The notes beneath the pieces were generated by a model. It did not search any database, was not told the DNA's origin, and saw nothing but the letters and a program-made list of their open reading frames with translations. Shown here in pieces: positions 35,120 to 44,631 of a stretch of DNA of 64,000 nt. Within the stretch, counting starts at the first letter, position 1; each line of letters starts with the position of its first letter. Origin of the DNA: Fodinibius roseus (GTDB lineage: Bacteria > Bacteroidota > Rhodothermia > Balneolales > Balneolaceae); NCBI RefSeq assembly GCF_900129315.1, contig NZ_FQUS01000003.1, positions 124,001 through 188,000 on the forward strand, read 5' to 3'. Both the position numbers and the translations under genes were made by a program.

Positions 35120-36244
35120 ATGGCTACTGAAAATGACAAGCGAATCGGGGTCGTGCTTATGAATATGGGCGGCCCCACGGCCGATTACGCGGTACGCCCC
35201 TTTTTAAACAACCTCTTCCGCGATGAAGATATTATTAAAATGGGCGGAGGAAAAATACAGGAGCTGTTTGCAAAGATTATATCTAAATTCAGGGCCCCGA
35301 ACGTGCAGGAAGATTACGAAGAGATCAACGGTTGTCCCCGCGGCTGTATGGGCAACAAGCACTGCCTGAACCGCAAGAACAGCGTGGTGTCAACCTGCTG
35401 TTCCCCCATCAACAGTTTGACGGAGCAACAGCGGCGTGCCCTGGAAAAGCATTTTAAAAAGACGATGCCCGAACAACACGTGAAGGTCTACACCTGCATG
35501 CGTTACTGGCTGCCGTTTGCGGGTACGACCATGGATGATATGGTGGAGGACGGTATTACCCACGCTGTTATGGTGCCGCTGTACCCGCACTTTTCATGGA
35601 CGACGACCGGCAGCAGTTTCCGGGATTGGGAAAGCACGCGCAAAGAGAAGTTCGGGGGGCAAGCGCCCTGGAAAGAATTTCATGTCAAAAATTACCATCT
35701 CGACGAGCATTACTTGAGCGCCATGAACGATCGTATCGATGAGGCGCTGGCCGGGATGAATGAAGAAAGGCGTAATAAGACCCATTTTATTTTCAGCGCT
35801 CACGGTACGCCTATGCTCGAGGTGCGAAGCGGAGATCCGTATACGGCGGAAATTAACCAGACCATGGAAGCGATCATGGAGATGCGCGGTTACGATCACG
35901 AGTACTGGCTGGGGTATCAGTCGAAAGTGGGTCCTCAAAAATGGACCCAGCCCAATACGGCCGAGCTGGTTGAGCGCCATATTGAATACGGCATTAAAAA
36001 TTTCCTGATGATTCCGATCGCTTTTGTAACCGACCATATTGAAACGCTCTACGAACTGGGCGTCGAGCTGGCAGAGGATCTTGAAGAGGAGGGGTATGAC
36101 TTTGAACACATAACGGTTATGCCGGGGATTAATGATCATCCCGACTATATTCAGGCGCTGGCCGGCCAGGCCATGGATAAACTGGACCATGAAATTAACG
36201 TTGAAACGGGAACCAATCCACAATCTGAAAAGGTTTCGGCTTGA
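35120..36244 (+). CDS. hemH: Ferrochelatase with an internal cysteine-rich insertion
   Basis: The 374-residue enzyme inserts Fe2+ into protoporphyrin IX, the last step of protoheme synthesis. Family marks are MNMGGPTADYAVRPFLNNLF, VPLYPHFSWTTTGS, the catalytic FSAHGTP and WLGYQSKVGPQKW. Between YEEING and SPINSLTEQQ there is an insertion of about 24 residues carrying Cys72, Cys76, Cys82, Cys93 and Cys94, absent from the standard enzyme and possibly a metal or Fe-S site. It is longer than usual (310-345). It is the first gene of the heme cluster; hemA follows after 3 bases. Confidence 0.95.
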   Translation: MATENDKRIGVVLMNMGGPTADYAVRPFLNNLFRDEDIIKMGGGKIQELFAKIISKFRAPNVQEDYEEINGCPRGCMGNKHCLNRKNSVVSTCCSPINSLTEQQRRALEKHFKKTMPEQHVKVYTCMRYWLPFAGTTMDDMVEDGITHAVMVPLYPHFSWTTTGSSFRDWESTRKEKFGGQAPWKEFHVKNYHLDEHYLSAMNDRIDEALAGMNEERRNKTHFIFSAHGTPMLEVRSGDPYTAEINQTMEAIMEMRGYDHEYWLGYQSKVGPQKWTQPNTAELVERHIEYGIKNFLMIPIAFVTDHIETLYELGVELAEDLEEEGYDFEHITVMPGINDHPDYIQALAGQAMDKLDHEINVETGTNPQSEKVSA

Positions 36245-36247
36245 AGC

Positions 36248-37513
36248 ATGAGATTAGATCCGCCTAACATAGCTGATTTTTGTGTCGTTGGAGTCAACCA
36301 CTGGGAAGCGACCATCGATGTGCGTGAGCGCTTCAGCCTGACGAGTGCGCAAAAGAAAGAGCTTATTCAGGGCGCAGAGCGCGAGGGCATCAACAGTCTT
36401 TTTGTGATCTCTACCTGCAACCGCACGGAGATTTTTGCCCGGGATGCCACGCCCCAGGAGATTATTCGCCTGCTGGTCGCTTATTCCGGGGCTACGCTGG
36501 AGGAATTCCACAACTACGGCTTTGAGAAAGAGGGACAGCGGGCCGTCGAGCATCTTTTCCAGGTTACGGTGGGACTTGATTCCCAGATTTTAGGCGATCT
36601 TCAGGTCGTAAAACAGGTCAAGGAAGCATATGAACGGTCCAGCAGACTGGATGCGGTTGATGGTGAACTGCATCGGCTGATGCAGCATGTGTTTCGGGCC
36701 CACAAGCGGTCCCGAAATGAGACCTCCCTGGGCGAAGGCGCTGCCACCACGGCCTATGCCGCCGTCAAGTTTGCCATCAAGACGTTCGAAAACCTGAAGA
36801 ATAAGAATATTCTGCTGGTCGGGACGGGCAAAATAGGGAAAGTGACCTGTAAAAACCTGATCAACCTCGGAGCCCGGAAACTGACGCTGATCAACCGCAC
36901 GCGCGACCGGGCGGAGTTTGTGGCTGAGAAGTACAACCTGCAGGTGGCGGGGATGGAGCGGCTTCCGCAGGAGATCGCCGAGGCGGATCTGGTGATCGTA
37001 GCTACCGGTTCCAAGGAGCCGGTGATTACGCTTGACGATATGAAGCCGTCGCTTCTGAACCCGAAATTCAAGGTGATGGTCGACCTGTCGGTGCCCCGCA
37101 ACATCGACCCGGAAATTGACGATCTGAATTTTGTGGATCTGGCGAATATGGATTTTCTCACGGATGTCACCGATGAGGCGTACCGGCGGCGCGAAGAGAA
37201 TATCCCGCTGGTTAAAAAGATTATTGAAGATGAACTGACCGACTACAAAAACTGGCTCAGCAAGCAAAAAGTGGTGCCCACCATCAAGGCACTGACGGCC
37301 AAGTTCGATACGATCCGTGAAGATGAGTTCGAATTTTTTAAAAATAAAATTTCAGAGACGGATAAAGAAAAGGTTGAGAATCTGACTCGTCGTATTGTCA
37401 ATAAAATTGCCGCTTACTCCATTGAACACCTGCGCGACCATCACGAGTCGGAACAGGTAACGAAGGTGGTACATGATATGTTTAAGTTAGAGTTGAAAGG
37501 CGATAATGAGTAA
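36248..37513 (+). CDS. hemA: Glutamyl-tRNA reductase
   Basis: The 421-residue enzyme makes glutamate-1-semialdehyde from Glu-tRNA, committing carbon to the C5 tetrapyrrole pathway. The catalytic STCNRTEIFA (Cys57), GLDSQILGDLQVVKQVK, the NADPH site LVGTGKIGKVTCKNL and the C-terminal dimerisation helices are present. Length normal. The start is ATG 36248, three bases after hemH. Its end overlaps the hemC start by 8 bases. Confidence 0.97.
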   Translation: MRLDPPNIADFCVVGVNHWEATIDVRERFSLTSAQKKELIQGAEREGINSLFVISTCNRTEIFARDATPQEIIRLLVAYSGATLEEFHNYGFEKEGQRAVEHLFQVTVGLDSQILGDLQVVKQVKEAYERSSRLDAVDGELHRLMQHVFRAHKRSRNETSLGEGAATTAYAAVKFAIKTFENLKNKNILLVGTGKIGKVTCKNLINLGARKLTLINRTRDRAEFVAEKYNLQVAGMERLPQEIAEADLVIVATGSKEPVITLDDMKPSLLNPKFKVMVDLSVPRNIDPEIDDLNFVDLANMDFLTDVTDEAYRRREENIPLVKKIIEDELTDYKNWLSKQKVVPTIKALTAKFDTIREDEFEFFKNKISETDKEKVENLTRRIVNKIAAYSIEHLRDHHESEQVTKVVHDMFKLELKGDNE

Positions 37514-38429
37514 GCATTCTGCGATTCGTATTGGGACCCGCAAGAGTCAGCTGGCGACGTGGCAGGCCCGACAGGTGGCCCGAAAACTCCGGGAGATCGG
37601 CCACGAGACCGAACTTATTTTTGTTACCTCGGAGGGTGATATAGACCTGACGACCCCGCTTACCGAAATGGGGGGCAAGGGCGTATTCACCAAAGCACTC
37701 GATAACGCTCAGCTAAACGGCGAGGTTGATATAGCGGTTCATTCCTTTAAAGATCTGCCGACCGAAAATCCCCTTCCCCTCAAGGTAGCGGCTGTTATGG
37801 AACGGGCCGATCCGCGTGATTCCCTGGTGGCCCCCGGCGGCCCCGGTTTTTTGAGTGACTCCGATTACCGGGCCACCATCGCCACCAGCAGTAATCGCCG
37901 GCGTGCCCAGTGGCTGCACCGCTACCCGAATCACGAAATCGTAAATATCCGCGGGAATGTGAATACCCGCCTGGAAAAAGTGGAAACCAACGACTGGGAC
38001 GGGGCTATCTTTGCCGCGGCGGGACTCCAGCGTATTGATCTGGGTCATCATATAAGCGGGTACCTGGACTGGATGGTGCCGGCTGCGGCCCAGGGAGCAA
38101 TGGCGGTGATGGTTCGGGAAGATGACGGAGAGATGGACGAGATTGTTGCGCAGTTGAACCACGATGATACGGCGTTATGCACGGGGATCGAGCGTGATTT
38201 TCTGCACGACATGGAAGCCGGCTGCAGCGCTCCGGTCGGCGCCTACGCTTTCATTGAAGAGGAAAACGTCCACTTTAAGGCAGTGGCCCTGACCCTGGAC
38301 GGGCGTGAGCGATACGACTGTGAAGAACGGGTCCCCGTCAGTGAAACCGGGGAATTGGGTCATGCCGCCGCCCGGACCCTGCTCAGCAAAGGAGCTGACA
38401 CCGTTATTGACGAGATGAAATCGGACTAA
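37506..38429 (+). CDS. hemC: Hydroxymethylbilane synthase (porphobilinogen deaminase)
   Basis: The 307-residue enzyme polymerises four porphobilinogens. It opens RIGTRKSQLATWQARQV and has HSFKDLPTE, SSNRRRAQWL, IRGNVNTRLEK and the dipyrromethane cofactor cysteine in EAGCSAPVGAY (Cys240). Length normal. It overlaps hemA by 8 bases, implying translational coupling. Confidence 0.97.
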   Translation: MSKHSAIRIGTRKSQLATWQARQVARKLREIGHETELIFVTSEGDIDLTTPLTEMGGKGVFTKALDNAQLNGEVDIAVHSFKDLPTENPLPLKVAAVMERADPRDSLVAPGGPGFLSDSDYRATIATSSNRRRAQWLHRYPNHEIVNIRGNVNTRLEKVETNDWDGAIFAAAGLQRIDLGHHISGYLDWMVPAAAQGAMAVMVREDDGEMDEIVAQLNHDDTALCTGIERDFLHDMEAGCSAPVGAYAFIEEENVHFKAVALTLDGRERYDCEERVPVSETGELGHAAARTLLSKGADTVIDEMKSD

Positions 38430-38519
38430 ATATGAAGCAGTTTAGGTTGATCTAACGAATAAATCTCAGCGTAACCAAATCACTCAGGTTAATCAGACAA
38501 CAAGGTTAATCCCCGATCA

Positions 38520-39260
38520 ATGAGACAAAACAAGCAAAATATTTTAGTCACACGCCCCTTGTCCGCGCAGCAGCTGGAATATGCCCGTATCCTGGGACTG
38601 GAACCGGTGGTCGAACCCGCCCTTGAATTCAATTTCCCGGATTACTGGGATGGCGTCCTCAAGGTGATCAATGATCATCTCAAGTCGGACTGGGTGTTTA
38701 CCAGCGCCAACGGGGTAAAGGCTCTGGGAGAGCTGATGAGGGCCGGCCTGCAGGTGCGTCCCGAAACACAGCTTTTTGCGGTGGGAGCCAAAACCCAGGA
38801 AGCCCTGGGGGAACTGGGGCTTGAATCACGGATTCCGCGCATACAGGATGGCAAACACCTGGCGGAGCTGATCGTCGAGGAGGGAAAAATAAATTCGGTG
38901 ATCTATTTTCATGGGAACCTGAGCCGCGATGAAATGACCGATCGTCTGGTGGATGAAGGAATTGAAGTTATCGAGCTGGAGGTCTACGAAACCGTCATAC
39001 ATCCCGTCTATCTGCCCGATAAGCCGGTCAGCGGTATCCTGTTTTACAGTCCCAGTGCGGTAGAGGGCTTTAAGAGGGGGGAAGGGTTTGATCACGACCA
39101 TCTGCCCCCGCTGTTTGCCATCGGTCCCACTACCGCAAAGATCCTGAAAGAGGAAAGCAACCAGCCGGTGGAAACTGCCCGGCAACCCGATACCGAAGTC
39201 CTCCTCCGCACGGCGGCCAACTATATTTTTAATGATAATAATAAAGCAGAAAGCATCTAA
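38520..39260 (+). CDS. hemD: Uroporphyrinogen-III synthase
   Basis: A 246-residue protein between hemC and hemE. HemD is poorly conserved, but ILVTRPLSAQQLEYA, VFTSANGVKAL, FAVGAKTQEAL, LFYSPSAVEGF and FAIGPTTAKIL match its two-domain plan. It closes and inverts ring D of hydroxymethylbilane. ATG 38520, 90 bases after hemC. Position in the cluster strengthens the call. Confidence 0.9.
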   Translation: MRQNKQNILVTRPLSAQQLEYARILGLEPVVEPALEFNFPDYWDGVLKVINDHLKSDWVFTSANGVKALGELMRAGLQVRPETQLFAVGAKTQEALGELGLESRIPRIQDGKHLAELIVEEGKINSVIYFHGNLSRDEMTDRLVDEGIEVIELEVYETVIHPVYLPDKPVSGILFYSPSAVEGFKRGEGFDHDHLPPLFAIGPTTAKILKEESNQPVETARQPDTEVLLRTAANYIFNDNNKAESI

Positions 39261-39302
39261 CTACAGGGTAGCATTATAACAGCGAAACGCTGACCGTATC
39301 GC

Positions 39303-39463
39303 GGATGTTGAAAAACCGGGAGTTTGGTCGATATCAAAACTCTGGACTCATTCGTAACCACAACATATAATATAAAAGTATAAGTTAGGCGAGAGTGAGA
39401 ACATTGAATACGCGACGATGCAGAGACAGGCCGGAAGGACGATTTTGCAAAGCTCTCTGCTAC
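39303..39463. repeat. TIR hairpin element, copy G (inverted)
   Basis: The element is present in the opposite orientation: TTGAAAAACCGGGAGTTTGGTC (39308 onward) corresponds to the right end of copy C read on the other strand, and GATTTTGCAAAGCTCTCTGC (39441-39460) to its left end. It sits inside the heme cluster, between hemD and hemE, and covers an ATG at 39418 that would otherwise extend hemE. Confidence 0.55.
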
Positions 39464-39510
39464 AGTTAGCTTTTTTAATTTTTAAGAACCTGGGACAGAT
39501 AAAAAATAGT

Positions 39511-40566
39511 ATGAAAAATGCATTTCCCGAATTGAAAAACGACTTGTTACTGCGGACCCTCAACGGCCGGGAAGTCGAACGTCCCCCGGTGTGGATGATG
39601 CGCCAGGCGGGACGGTATCTGCCCCAGTACATGGAAATCCGGAAGAAATATACCTTCTTTGAACGGGTGGAGACGCCCGAGCTGGCCTGTGAAATCACGA
39701 TCCAGCCCATCGACGAGCTCGGCCCGGATGCCGCAATTATTTTCTCAGACATCCTGACGGTCCCGCAAGCCCTCGGCATCGATGTAGACCTGGTGAAGGG
39801 CAAGGGACCGGTGATCGACAATCCGATCCGCAGCGTGGACGATGCTTTTGCCATTTTAGCCCGGGACGTGCCCGGGAAGCTGAATCACGTGATGGAAGCG
39901 ATAACGCTGACGCGCAGGGAGCTCAACGGGCGGGTACCGCTGATCGGTTTCGCCGGGGCGCCGTGGACGCTTTTCTGCTATATGGTGCAGGGCGAGGGAT
40001 CCAAGAATTTTGCCAAAGCCAAAGCGTTTATGTACCAGCATCCGGATGCGGCGCGTCATGTCATGAAGGAATTGACAAAGGCTACGATTGACTATCTGAA
40101 GGCCCAGGTTTCAGCCGGGGCCCAGGTGGTGCAGCTTTTTGATTCCTGGGCGGGCCTGCTGGGTCCCGAAGATTTCAACGAGTGGGCGATGCCCTGTCTA
40201 ATGGAAATTTGTGATGCAGTGGATGAGGTACCGCTGATCCTGTTTGCCAAAGGCAGCTGGTACGCCCTGGAGCGGCTCAGCTTCAAAAGCGGCGCTGCGG
40301 CAGTGGGACTCGATTGGACGATTACCCCCGAATACGGGCGGGAGGCTACCCGGGGCGAAATCGTGCTGCAGGGGAATTTTGATCCCTCCAAGCTGATGAT
40401 GCCGGCGGATGAGATTAAGCGTCAGACAACGCGGATGATCGACCGCTTTGGGCCTCAAAAATATATCGCAAACCTGGGACATGGAATCCTGCCGAACATC
40501 CCTGTGGATCACGCCCGTGCTTTCATCGACGCCGTAAAGGAGTATGAGCCCAGGAAGGTCGTATGA
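39511..40566 (+). CDS. hemE: Uroporphyrinogen decarboxylase
   Basis: The 351-residue enzyme converts uroporphyrinogen III to coproporphyrinogen III. The hallmark PVWMMRQAGRYLPQYMEIR is present, with ITIQPIDELGPDAAIIFSDI, IGFAGAPWTLFCYM, LFDSWAG and NLGHGILPNIP. I place the start at ATG 39511 (MKNAFPEL), which matches family N-termini; the open frame extends to 39418, but that part lies in repeat copy G and adds 31 residues of unrelated sequence. Confidence 0.96.
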   Translation: MKNAFPELKNDLLLRTLNGREVERPPVWMMRQAGRYLPQYMEIRKKYTFFERVETPELACEITIQPIDELGPDAAIIFSDILTVPQALGIDVDLVKGKGPVIDNPIRSVDDAFAILARDVPGKLNHVMEAITLTRRELNGRVPLIGFAGAPWTLFCYMVQGEGSKNFAKAKAFMYQHPDAARHVMKELTKATIDYLKAQVSAGAQVVQLFDSWAGLLGPEDFNEWAMPCLMEICDAVDEVPLILFAKGSWYALERLSFKSGAAAVGLDWTITPEYGREATRGEIVLQGNFDPSKLMMPADEIKRQTTRMIDRFGPQKYIANLGHGILPNIPVDHARAFIDAVKEYEPRKVV

Positions 40567-40583
40567 AAAAGCTTTGAAAAACC
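40560..40583. repeat. Single end of a TIR element (copy F)
   Basis: GTATGAAAAAGCTTTGAAAAACC overlaps the hemE stop codon exactly as copy A overlaps the nhaC-type stop. No matching right end was found before hemF at 40735, so this is a solitary end or remnant. Confidence 0.45.
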
Positions 40584-40734
40584 ATAAATGTTACATTTAG
40601 CCTGCCGAAGCATCTCCCGGATACATTTTCTGTTCCTGCAAGCTGGAGATCCTTCAACGATGGTCAGGGTGACAAACAGGGGGATTAAAAATCCTGTTTG
40701 ATATAGATGAAAGAAAAAAGACAAGATAGCATGT

Positions 40735-41682
40735 ATGACGATTAAGGATAGATTTACCGATTACATCCTAAACCTGCAGGATGAGATCTGCGACCGGCTG
40801 GAGGAACTCGAGCAAAACGCCCGGTTCCGCCGCGATGACTGGGATCGCGAAGGCGGGGGCGGGGGACACAGCCGTGTGATTGAAAAGGGAGCTGTTTTTG
40901 AAAAAGGCGGGGTCAACATTTCTACGGTTCACGGCGAATTGCCGGAACTGATTCGCAGGCGTTTTGAGGTAGAGCAGGGTTGGTTCTGGGCCGGGGGACT
41001 TTCGCTGGTGATTCATCCCCGGAGTCCGATGGTGCCCACGGTGCACGCGAACTACCGGTATTTTGAACTATATGACGATGCCGCCATGAATGAGGTCCGG
41101 GACTGCTGGTTTGGCGGCGGGGCCGATCTGACGCCATACTACCTGCGGGATGAAGATGCGGTGCATTTTCACCGGGTGCTGAAAACGGCCTGTGACAAGC
41201 ACGGCAGCGAGCTGTATCCCCGGTTCAAAAAAGAGTGCGATGAGTATTTTTATAACGAGCACCGCTCCGAGGGGCGCGGGGTGGGGGGACTCTTTTTCGA
41301 TTATTTGCGTCCCACCGGGAACCGATCTCCCGAAGACTGGTACGCCTTTACCACGGAAGTGGGCGACGGGTTTCTGGAGAGCTACCTGCCTATCGTAAAA
41401 CGGCGAAAGGAGGAATCCTATACCGACCGGCAGCGATATTTTCAGGAGATCCGTCGCGGCCGGTATGTGGAGTTTAATTTAATTCACGATCGCGGTACCT
41501 TGTTTGGTCTGAAAACGGAAGGACGAACGGAGTCTATTTTAATGAGTCTGCCCCCGCGCGTGCGATGGGATTATGACTTCCAGGTGCCGGAAGACAGCGA
41601 AGAAGCCTATTTGATCGAGCGGCTCAAAAATCCTGTAGACTGGATCGCATATGGCAAAGAATTGGAAATGGAAGAGCCATAA
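40735..41682 (+). CDS. hemF: Oxygen-dependent coproporphyrinogen-III oxidase
   Basis: The 315-residue enzyme oxidatively decarboxylates coproporphyrinogen III. Conserved marks include GGGGGHSRVIEKGAVFEKGG, the HANYRYFEL strand, WFGGGADLTPYYL, and VEFNLIHDRGTLFGLKT near the C-terminus. Use of the O2-dependent enzyme indicates an aerobic lifestyle. ATG 40735 was chosen over an out-of-frame ATG four bases earlier. Confidence 0.96.
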   Translation: MTIKDRFTDYILNLQDEICDRLEELEQNARFRRDDWDREGGGGGHSRVIEKGAVFEKGGVNISTVHGELPELIRRRFEVEQGWFWAGGLSLVIHPRSPMVPTVHANYRYFELYDDAAMNEVRDCWFGGGADLTPYYLRDEDAVHFHRVLKTACDKHGSELYPRFKKECDEYFYNEHRSEGRGVGGLFFDYLRPTGNRSPEDWYAFTTEVGDGFLESYLPIVKRRKEESYTDRQRYFQEIRRGRYVEFNLIHDRGTLFGLKTEGRTESILMSLPPRVRWDYDFQVPEDSEEAYLIERLKNPVDWIAYGKELEMEEP

Positions 41683-41819
41683 GGCGGATGGAGCAGGTCC
41701 GGGTCAACCGGTAATATAAATATTATATGGTCAATGGTAACAAGATGAATATATTTGTTGGGTGCGACTCGTTCGCCCCGGGTCACCGGTAATCTGTCAA
41801 TATCAATAAACGTATTTTT

Positions 41820-42812
41820 ATGACACACGGACAATTTCCCTATATACGCGGACGGCGGCTGCGGGCCAGTGCGGCGGTCCGCCGGATGGTCGCAGAGCAC
41901 GATCTGAAACCAGCGGATTTTATCGCCCCGGTCTTTGTGATGGAAGGAGAAGATGAGAAAATCGAAATTCCCTCCATGCCCGACTACTACCGCCATACGC
42001 TCGATTTGCTGCTTGAGGAGGTCAAAGAGCTGAAGGAAGCGGGAATCCAGTCGGTATTGATCTTTGCAAAAGTGCCGGAGGAGAAGAAAGACAATAAAGG
42101 CTCCGAAGCGTTGAATCCCGGGGGCCTGATGCAGCGGGCGGTCCGGGCCGTCAGGGACGCATTTCCCGGGATGCTGGTTATGACCGACATCGCAATGGAT
42201 CCGTATTCCAGTTACGGCCACGACGGCATCGTAGAAGATGGAGAAATAGTAAACGACGAGTCGGTGGAGGTGCTGGCCAAAATGGCCGTAAGCCACGCTG
42301 AAGCCGGAGCTGGTATGGTGGCCCCTTCTGATATGATGGACGGTCGTATCGGAGCTATGCGGGAAGCCCTTGACGAGGCTGGTTTTGAGCACACCGGCAT
42401 TATGGCGTACAGCGCCAAGTATGCCTCGGCGTATTACGGGCCCTTTCGGGATGCCCTGGATTCCGCCCCCGGTTTCGGGGATAAAAAAACGTATCAGATG
42501 GATCCCTCCAATGTCCGGGAAGCCGTTAAGGAGGCAACCCTGGATGAACAGGAGGGAGCCGATATTGTTATGGTAAAACCGGGTATGCCGTACCTGGATG
42601 TTGTCAGGGCCGTTAAGGAGCAGGTATCGGTGCCGGTGTCGGTATATAATGTTTCCGGTGAATACGCTATGTTAAAAGCCGCTGCAGAGAAGGGCTGGCT
42701 GGACGAAGAGGAAGTGATGATGGAGGCGTTAATCGGCTTCAAGCGGGCCGGCGCGGATTTGATCGCTACCTATTTTGCAAAGGACGCGTCGAAAGTACTG
42801 AATGGCTCGTAA
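41820..42812 (+). CDS. hemB: Porphobilinogen synthase (5-aminolevulinate dehydratase), metal site of Mg type
   Basis: The 330-residue enzyme condenses two 5-aminolevulinates. The two active-site lysines lie in AYSAKYASAYYGPFRDA (about Lys199) and MVKPGMPYLD (about Lys252). The metal-site segment reads DIAMDPYSSYGHDG with Asp where Zn-type enzymes have Cys, so it should be Zn-independent. ATG 41820, 137 bases after hemF. Confidence 0.96.
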   Translation: MTHGQFPYIRGRRLRASAAVRRMVAEHDLKPADFIAPVFVMEGEDEKIEIPSMPDYYRHTLDLLLEEVKELKEAGIQSVLIFAKVPEEKKDNKGSEALNPGGLMQRAVRAVRDAFPGMLVMTDIAMDPYSSYGHDGIVEDGEIVNDESVEVLAKMAVSHAEAGAGMVAPSDMMDGRIGAMREALDEAGFEHTGIMAYSAKYASAYYGPFRDALDSAPGFGDKKTYQMDPSNVREAVKEATLDEQEGADIVMVKPGMPYLDVVRAVKEQVSVPVSVYNVSGEYAMLKAAAEKGWLDEEEVMMEALIGFKRAGADLIATYFAKDASKVLNGS

Positions 42813-42851
42813 CCGGCCTTATATTATATTTAGAAAATCAAAAATCACTTC

Positions 42852-44144
42852 ATGTTGGAAACAAGCAAAACATTATTTGAACGGGCACAGCAATCCATTC
42901 CCGGCGGGGTAAACTCCCCAGCGCGGGCTTTCAATTCGGTAGGCGGCGCACCCGTTTTTCTGGAACAGGCCCGGGGATCCGTCCTTACGGATGTCGATGG
43001 CAAGGAGTATATCGATTATGTGGGGTCGTGGGGGCCGATGATCCTGGGGCACGCCTACGGGCCGGTGATTGAAGCGGTACAGGAAGCGGCGGCGAAGTCC
43101 ACTTCATTCGGAGCCCCGACTGAGATTGAAGTGAAGATGGCGGAACTGGTTAAACAGATGGCGCCCGGCGTCGACAAGATCCGCATGGTGAATTCAGGGA
43201 CGGAAGCCTGTATGAGTGCTATTCGTGTAGCCCGGGGCTATACCGGGAGAGATAAGGTCATCAAGTTCGAAGGAAACTATCACGGCCACGGCGATTCGTT
43301 CCTGATTAATGCCGGCAGTGGGGCCCTGACCCTCGGAACGCCCAGCAGTCCCGGGGTAACCGAGGGAACGGCCAAAGATACGTTGACGGCCGATTTTAAC
43401 GACCTTAATTCTGTTAAAAAGCTGTTAAATGAGTACAAAGGGGAGGTCGCCGCTATCATAGTGGAACCGGTGGCCGGTAATATGGGGTGTATTCCACCAC
43501 AGAAAGGGTTTTTGGCGGGTCTCCGTGAACTTTGTGATGCGCAGGATACCGTACTTGTTTTTGATGAAGTGATGACGGGATTTCGAGTGGCCCAGGGGGG
43601 TGCCCAGCAGCGGTTTGGGGTCACTGCTGATATAGTGACCTACGGAAAAATTATTGGTGCGGGTCTGCCGGTGGGGGCGTTTGGCGGCAGCCGGGAGATT
43701 ATGCAGGTGGTATCCCCCGATGGTCCGGTATACCAGGCCGGCACGCTGTCCGGAAATCCGCTTGCGATGGCTGCAGGTTACGCATTGCTTTCGGAACTGT
43801 ATGAAAATCCAGTTCATTATGATGAGCTGGAAGAAAAGACCACCTATCTTTTCCGGGGAATGAAAGAAGTTTTTGAACATCATGAGGTATCAGCCACCAT
43901 CAATCGCGTGGGATCGATGATGAGTGTCTTTTTTACCCGGGAAGAAGTAAGAGACTTTCAAACTGCTCAAACAACGAACCGGGAACTGTTCAGGGATTTT
44001 TTTCATGGAATGTTGACGAACGGTGTGTATCTTCCGCCGTCTCCTTTTGAGTCGTGGTTTTTAGCAAACTCACATACCGAAGCGATGCTTGATGAAACAA
44101 TAACAGCAGCTGACACGGCTATAGCTGATGCTATCAACAGTTAG
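42852..44144 (+). CDS. hemL: Glutamate-1-semialdehyde 2,1-aminomutase
   Basis: The 430-residue PLP enzyme converts glutamate-1-semialdehyde to 5-aminolevulinate. Motifs include [56 protein letters not shown] and the PLP lysine in [17 protein letters not shown] (about residue 265). It is the last heme gene of the cluster, 39 bases after hemB. Confidence 0.97.
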   Translation: MLETSKTLFERAQQSIPGGVNSPARAFNSVGGAPVFLEQARGSVLTDVDGKEYIDYVGSWGPMILGHAYGPVIEAVQEAAAKSTSFGAPTEIEVKMAELVKQMAPGVDKIRMVNSGTEACMSAIRVARGYTGRDKVIKFEGNYHGHGDSFLINAGSGALTLGTPSSPGVTEGTAKDTLTADFNDLNSVKKLLNEYKGEVAAIIVEPVAGNMGCIPPQKGFLAGLRELCDAQDTVLVFDEVMTGFRVAQGGAQQRFGVTADIVTYGKIIGAGLPVGAFGGSREIMQVVSPDGPVYQAGTLSGNPLAMAAGYALLSELYENPVHYDELEEKTTYLFRGMKEVFEHHEVSATINRVGSMMSVFFTREEVRDFQTAQTTNRELFRDFFHGMLTNGVYLPPSPFESWFLANSHTEAMLDETITAADTAIADAINS

Positions 44145-44302
44145 CTGATAAAAAAGAGTAGAAGGACGTTGTACAGTCTTCGTGTTTTAATTTATAAGAG
44201 AAGATTGAGCCTGTTGTGTTGTATACTGCTTCTGCTTACGGACAGCCGGAACAGGGGAAGGGCAGGCAACCGCAGTAATTTTTTGTAATCTGGAATTGAT
44301 AC

Positions 44303-44629
44303 ATGAGTAAACTGATTGAAAAATTAATGAAGCGGTGGGGGGTCGAAAGTTACGGCGGCCTGCTGCTTATTCTGGTTATTTTTTCATTAACGGGCATCAC
44401 CGTCCTTTACGTGCGAAAGTTTATGTTCGGGTGGATAGGAGTGAATGCCGAGACGCCCATCCTGGTCGAAATTGTCGCCTGGATTATTATTGTCTTTCCG
44501 GCCTACCAGGTTCTGCTCCTGCTGTACGGGTTTATTTTGGGCCAGTTCGAGTTCGTGTGGAACTTTGAGAAAAAGAGCCTCCATCGTATAAAAAGCTTAT
44601 TTGTCCGCGGCGAAAATACTCAGCCTTAA
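44303..44629 (+). CDS. Small two-helix membrane protein (DUF6787-like)
   Basis: A 108-residue protein with two hydrophobic segments (about 19-36 and 54-82) and a basic C-terminal tail following GQFEFVW. The order (basic N-terminus, long helix, GWIGV..., second helix, LGQFxFxW) resembles a short family common in Bacteroidota that I believe is DUF6787. It follows hemL after 158 bases on the same strand. Function unknown. Confidence 0.6.
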   Translation: MSKLIEKLMKRWGVESYGGLLLILVIFSLTGITVLYVRKFMFGWIGVNAETPILVEIVAWIIIVFPAYQVLLLLYGFILGQFEFVWNFEKKSLHRIKSLFVRGENTQP

Positions 44630-44631
44630 TC

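Noticed and set aside
44303-44629. Protoporphyrinogen oxidase HemJ
   Set aside because: Only two membrane helices and none of the conserved His/Lys pattern expected of HemJ; position after hemL alone is not enough.
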